From the NCBI GenBank assembly GCA_001724995.1, contig MEFD01000026.1, positions 1 through 64,000 on the forward strand: a stretch of 64,000 bases of DNA, written 5' to 3'. The notes beneath the pieces were generated by a model. The model had not been told where the DNA came from. It worked only from the letters and a program-made list of their open reading frames with translations, and did not search any database. Both the position numbers and the translations under genes were made by a program. This document shows, in pieces, positions 62,346 to 64,000 of the stretch; the stretch's first letter is position 1, and each line of letters starts with the position of its first letter. This stretch comes from Rubrivivax sp. SCN 71-131 (GTDB taxonomy: Bacteria > Pseudomonadota > Gammaproteobacteria > Burkholderiales > Burkholderiaceae_C).

Positions 62346-63155
62346 ATGACCGAACTAGGGATGATCGCCTTCATCGGCGGCGGCAACATGGCCAGCGCGC
62401 TCATCGGCGGGCTGCGCGAGGCAGGGCGGCCGGGCGCCTCGATCCACGTCGTCGAGCCGCTGGCCGCGCAGCGCGAGAAGCTCGTGCAGGCCTACGGCGT
62501 GCACGCCGTGGCCAGCGCTGGCGACGTCCTGCAGCAGGCCGGCACCGTGGTCTGGGCGGTGAAGCCGCAGGCCTTCGCCGAAGCGGCGGCGGCCTGCGCC
62601 GGCCGCACCGGGCACGCGCTGCAGGTCAGCGTCATGGCCGGGATCCTGACCGAGACGCTCGCCCGCGCCAGCGGCGGCGCGCGCGTCGTGCGTGCGATGC
62701 CCAACACGCCGGCGCTGATCGGCCAGGGCATCGCCGGCCTGTTCGCGCGGCCGCAGGTCGACGCCGGGGAGCGCGCCGAAGTCGAAGCGCTCTTCGCCCC
62801 CACCGGGCAGGTGCTGTGGTTCGCACGCGAGGCCGACCTCGATGCCGTCACCGCGCTGTCGGGCTCGGGCCCGGCCTACATGTTCTACGTCATCGAGGCC
62901 ATGATGCAGGCGGCCACCGAGATGGGCCTCTCGCCCGAGCAGGGCCGCCTGCTCGCCCAGGCGACGATGGCCGGCGCCGCGGCGCTGTCGGCGGCGTCGC
63001 CGCTGCAGCCGGGCGAACTGCGCGCGCAGGTCACCTCCAAGGGCGGCACCACGCACGCGGCGATCACGGCGCTGGAGCAAAGCGGCGTCAAGGCGGCGAT
63101 CGTCAAGGCCATCCACGCCGCGCGCGATCGCGCGGAGGAACTCGGGCGCGGGTAG
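62346..63155 (+). CDS. proC: Pyrroline-5-carboxylate reductase
   Basis: This 269-residue enzyme makes proline from pyrroline-5-carboxylate. It has the N-terminal Rossmann motif [45 protein letters not shown] and the signature [45 protein letters not shown], ending with [12 protein letters not shown]. Complete and typical in length. Divergent from gdhA, which links glutamate and proline metabolism at this spot. Confidence 0.96.
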   Translation: MTELGMIAFIGGGNMASALIGGLREAGRPGASIHVVEPLAAQREKLVQAYGVHAVASAGDVLQQAGTVVWAVKPQAFAEAAAACAGRTGHALQVSVMAGILTETLARASGGARVVRAMPNTPALIGQGIAGLFARPQVDAGERAEVEALFAPTGQVLWFAREADLDAVTALSGSGPAYMFYVIEAMMQAATEMGLSPEQGRLLAQATMAGAAALSAASPLQPGELRAQVTSKGGTTHAAITALEQSGVKAAIVKAIHAARDRAEELGRG

Positions 63156-63272
63156 CCGGGGAACGTGCGCGCCGAGCGCATTGGCGCGCGTCGATGTGAC
63201 GCTCATCACCGGCCTGGCGGCCCGGGTGTCCGCAGAATTTGCCCGTCTTTCGAACCGTCTCCGGAGAAGCCA

Positions 63273-63794
63273 GTGTTCCGCGCCGCACCTCTTCTCGTCA
63301 TCCTCACGCTCGCCGCCTGCGGCGGCTCAGACGACCAGAACCTGACCGAGAAGCACTCCCTACAGTTGCAGGCCGAGGCCTGGGAGAACCGGATGCCTGC
63401 CGCTCTCCTGCCGGGACAGACCCCTTCCTGCACGCCGTTGATCGTCTGGTTCTCCATCCGCGCCGGCGAGGCGGGCTCCCCCGTCGACCTGCGCGCCCTC
63501 TCGGTCTCGCTGACCAAGCAAGGCGTCGTCGCTTGGGATCAACCCGTGTCGAGCAGCGAAACCGGCTGGACGACGCGCTGGACGACGGCCGAAGACTGGC
63601 TCAGCCTCGTCGGCAGCAGCGACGGCAACCCGCCCCCGGGCACCCGGGTCGAGCAGGTTTTTTCGGGCGTCGCGCGCGGCTGCACCACGCAGGTATTCGC
63701 CGAAGACGACGACCTGCTCGTGAAAGTCGCCATCGAGTCCAAGGGCGAAAGCGCATGGGTCGAATCCGCGCTGAAGCTCCAGGCCGCCTACTGA
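63273..63794 (+). CDS. Small lipoprotein of unknown function
   Basis: This 173-residue protein starts at a GTG with a lipoprotein signal (FRAAPLLVILTLAACGGSDDQ). The mature part includes LLPGQTPSCTPLIVWFSIRAGEAGSPVDL and RVEQVFSGVARGCTTQVFAEDDDLLVKVAIES, beta-rich, with two cysteines beyond the lipid one that may pair in the periplasm. No family is recognised. GGAGAAG lies 5-6 bases before the GTG, supporting this start; the upstream open frame is not conserved in character. Probably its own unit, 118 bases after proC. Confidence 0.7.
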   Translation: MFRAAPLLVILTLAACGGSDDQNLTEKHSLQLQAEAWENRMPAALLPGQTPSCTPLIVWFSIRAGEAGSPVDLRALSVSLTKQGVVAWDQPVSSSETGWTTRWTTAEDWLSLVGSSDGNPPPGTRVEQVFSGVARGCTTQVFAEDDDLLVKVAIESKGESAWVESALKLQAAY

Positions 63795-63961
63795 AGTGCG
63801 GCCCACAAGCTCACGCGGAACACGCCCGAATCAGGGGCCGCGCCCCGGAGGCCGCCCCGGTGCGCGTGCCCGGCGGCATGCCACCCGCCTTGCTGCTCGA
63901 GCGCTTTGAGATCCGAAGGCAAGCCGACCTTCCCCTCTCGGCAGTCTCGGCAGGTGAGACT

Positions 63962-63967
63962 TAAAAT
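63962..63967 (+). promoter_or_regulatory. -10-like box near the right edge
   Basis: TAAAAT matches five of six -10 bases and lies 18 bases before an ATG at 63986. No good -35 element is seen. The stretch 63795-63985 holds no gene that I can support. Confidence 0.3.
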
Positions 63968-63985
63968 CCACGAGGCGCGACCTGC

Positions 63986-64000
63986 ATGATCGCGCGCTTG
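63986..64000 (+). CDS. Possible start of a further gene, cut by the window edge
   Basis: The last 15 bases read M-I-A-R-L. With TAAAAT upstream, this could be the start of the next gene. Five residues do not allow a name; ubiA often follows proC in this order, but this is a guess from context. Confidence 0.25.

Noticed and set aside
63657..63668. T-rich stretch GGTTTTTTCGGGCG as a terminator
   Set aside because: It lies inside the lipoprotein coding sequence and has no preceding stable hairpin.

Overview
This is high-GC DNA (G+C-rich codon third positions throughout) from a betaproteobacterium, most probably of the order Burkholderiales. Indicators are the gene order mnmG-rsmG-lysE-parA, canonical parS sites, the PilT/PilU pair, a short argC of the type-2 class, two PEP-CTERM proteins and a complete type VI secretion (T6SS) operon. 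Genus cannot be fixed from sequence reading alone. No tRNA, rRNA, CRISPR array, insertion sequence or phage gene was found.

Positions 1-29284 are a T6SS island. The start of a divergent hcp gene is at the left edge. A long plus-strand operon follows: tagH(FHA)-tssJ-tssK-tssL-tssM-tagF-tssA, then tssB-tssC, two small unrecognised genes (a glycine-zipper membrane protein and a soluble partner), and tagJ-tssE-tssF-tssG-clpV. Behind it lie an OmpA-like protein on the opposite strand, two different Ser/Thr kinases, a small membrane protein, a LysM-like/polysaccharide-deacetylase lipoprotein and two TPR lipoproteins. Together these encode baseplate, sheath, membrane complex, recycling ATPase and a phospho-signalling/cell-envelope module. 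VgrG, PAAR and a PppA-type phosphatase are not in the window.

Positions 29495-36473 are a chromosome-maintenance block: mnmG, rsmG, a LysE-family exporter, parA, a GNAT acetyltransferase, argC (antisense) and parB. Two parS sites lie inside mnmG and rsmG, which suggests the region is close to the replication origin. An MFS transporter follows, then the stress-linked operon prkA-yeaH-ycgB(spoVR).

Positions 43000-50200 hold two PEP-CTERM proteins, an FAD-linked oxidase, a PduO-type cobalamin adenosyltransferase, a CadC-like regulator and aroG. The aroG gene has a full transcription-attenuation leader: a promoter, a 23-residue leader peptide with a YFFAYFW run, and a terminator with seven T residues.

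Positions 50204-64000 carry housekeeping genes: ilvA/tldD, the rsmI/yraN-diaA-dolP envelope group, a beta-hydroxyacid dehydrogenase, pilU-pilT, yggS, an Lrp-type regulator, a CnoX-like thioredoxin, gdhA, proC, a small lipoprotein and the first codons of one more gene. Several genes (parB, cobalamin adenosyltransferase, diaA, proC and the aro leader) have a -10-like hexamer 7-8 bases before the ATG and no Shine-Dalgarno sequence, which suggests leaderless transcripts.
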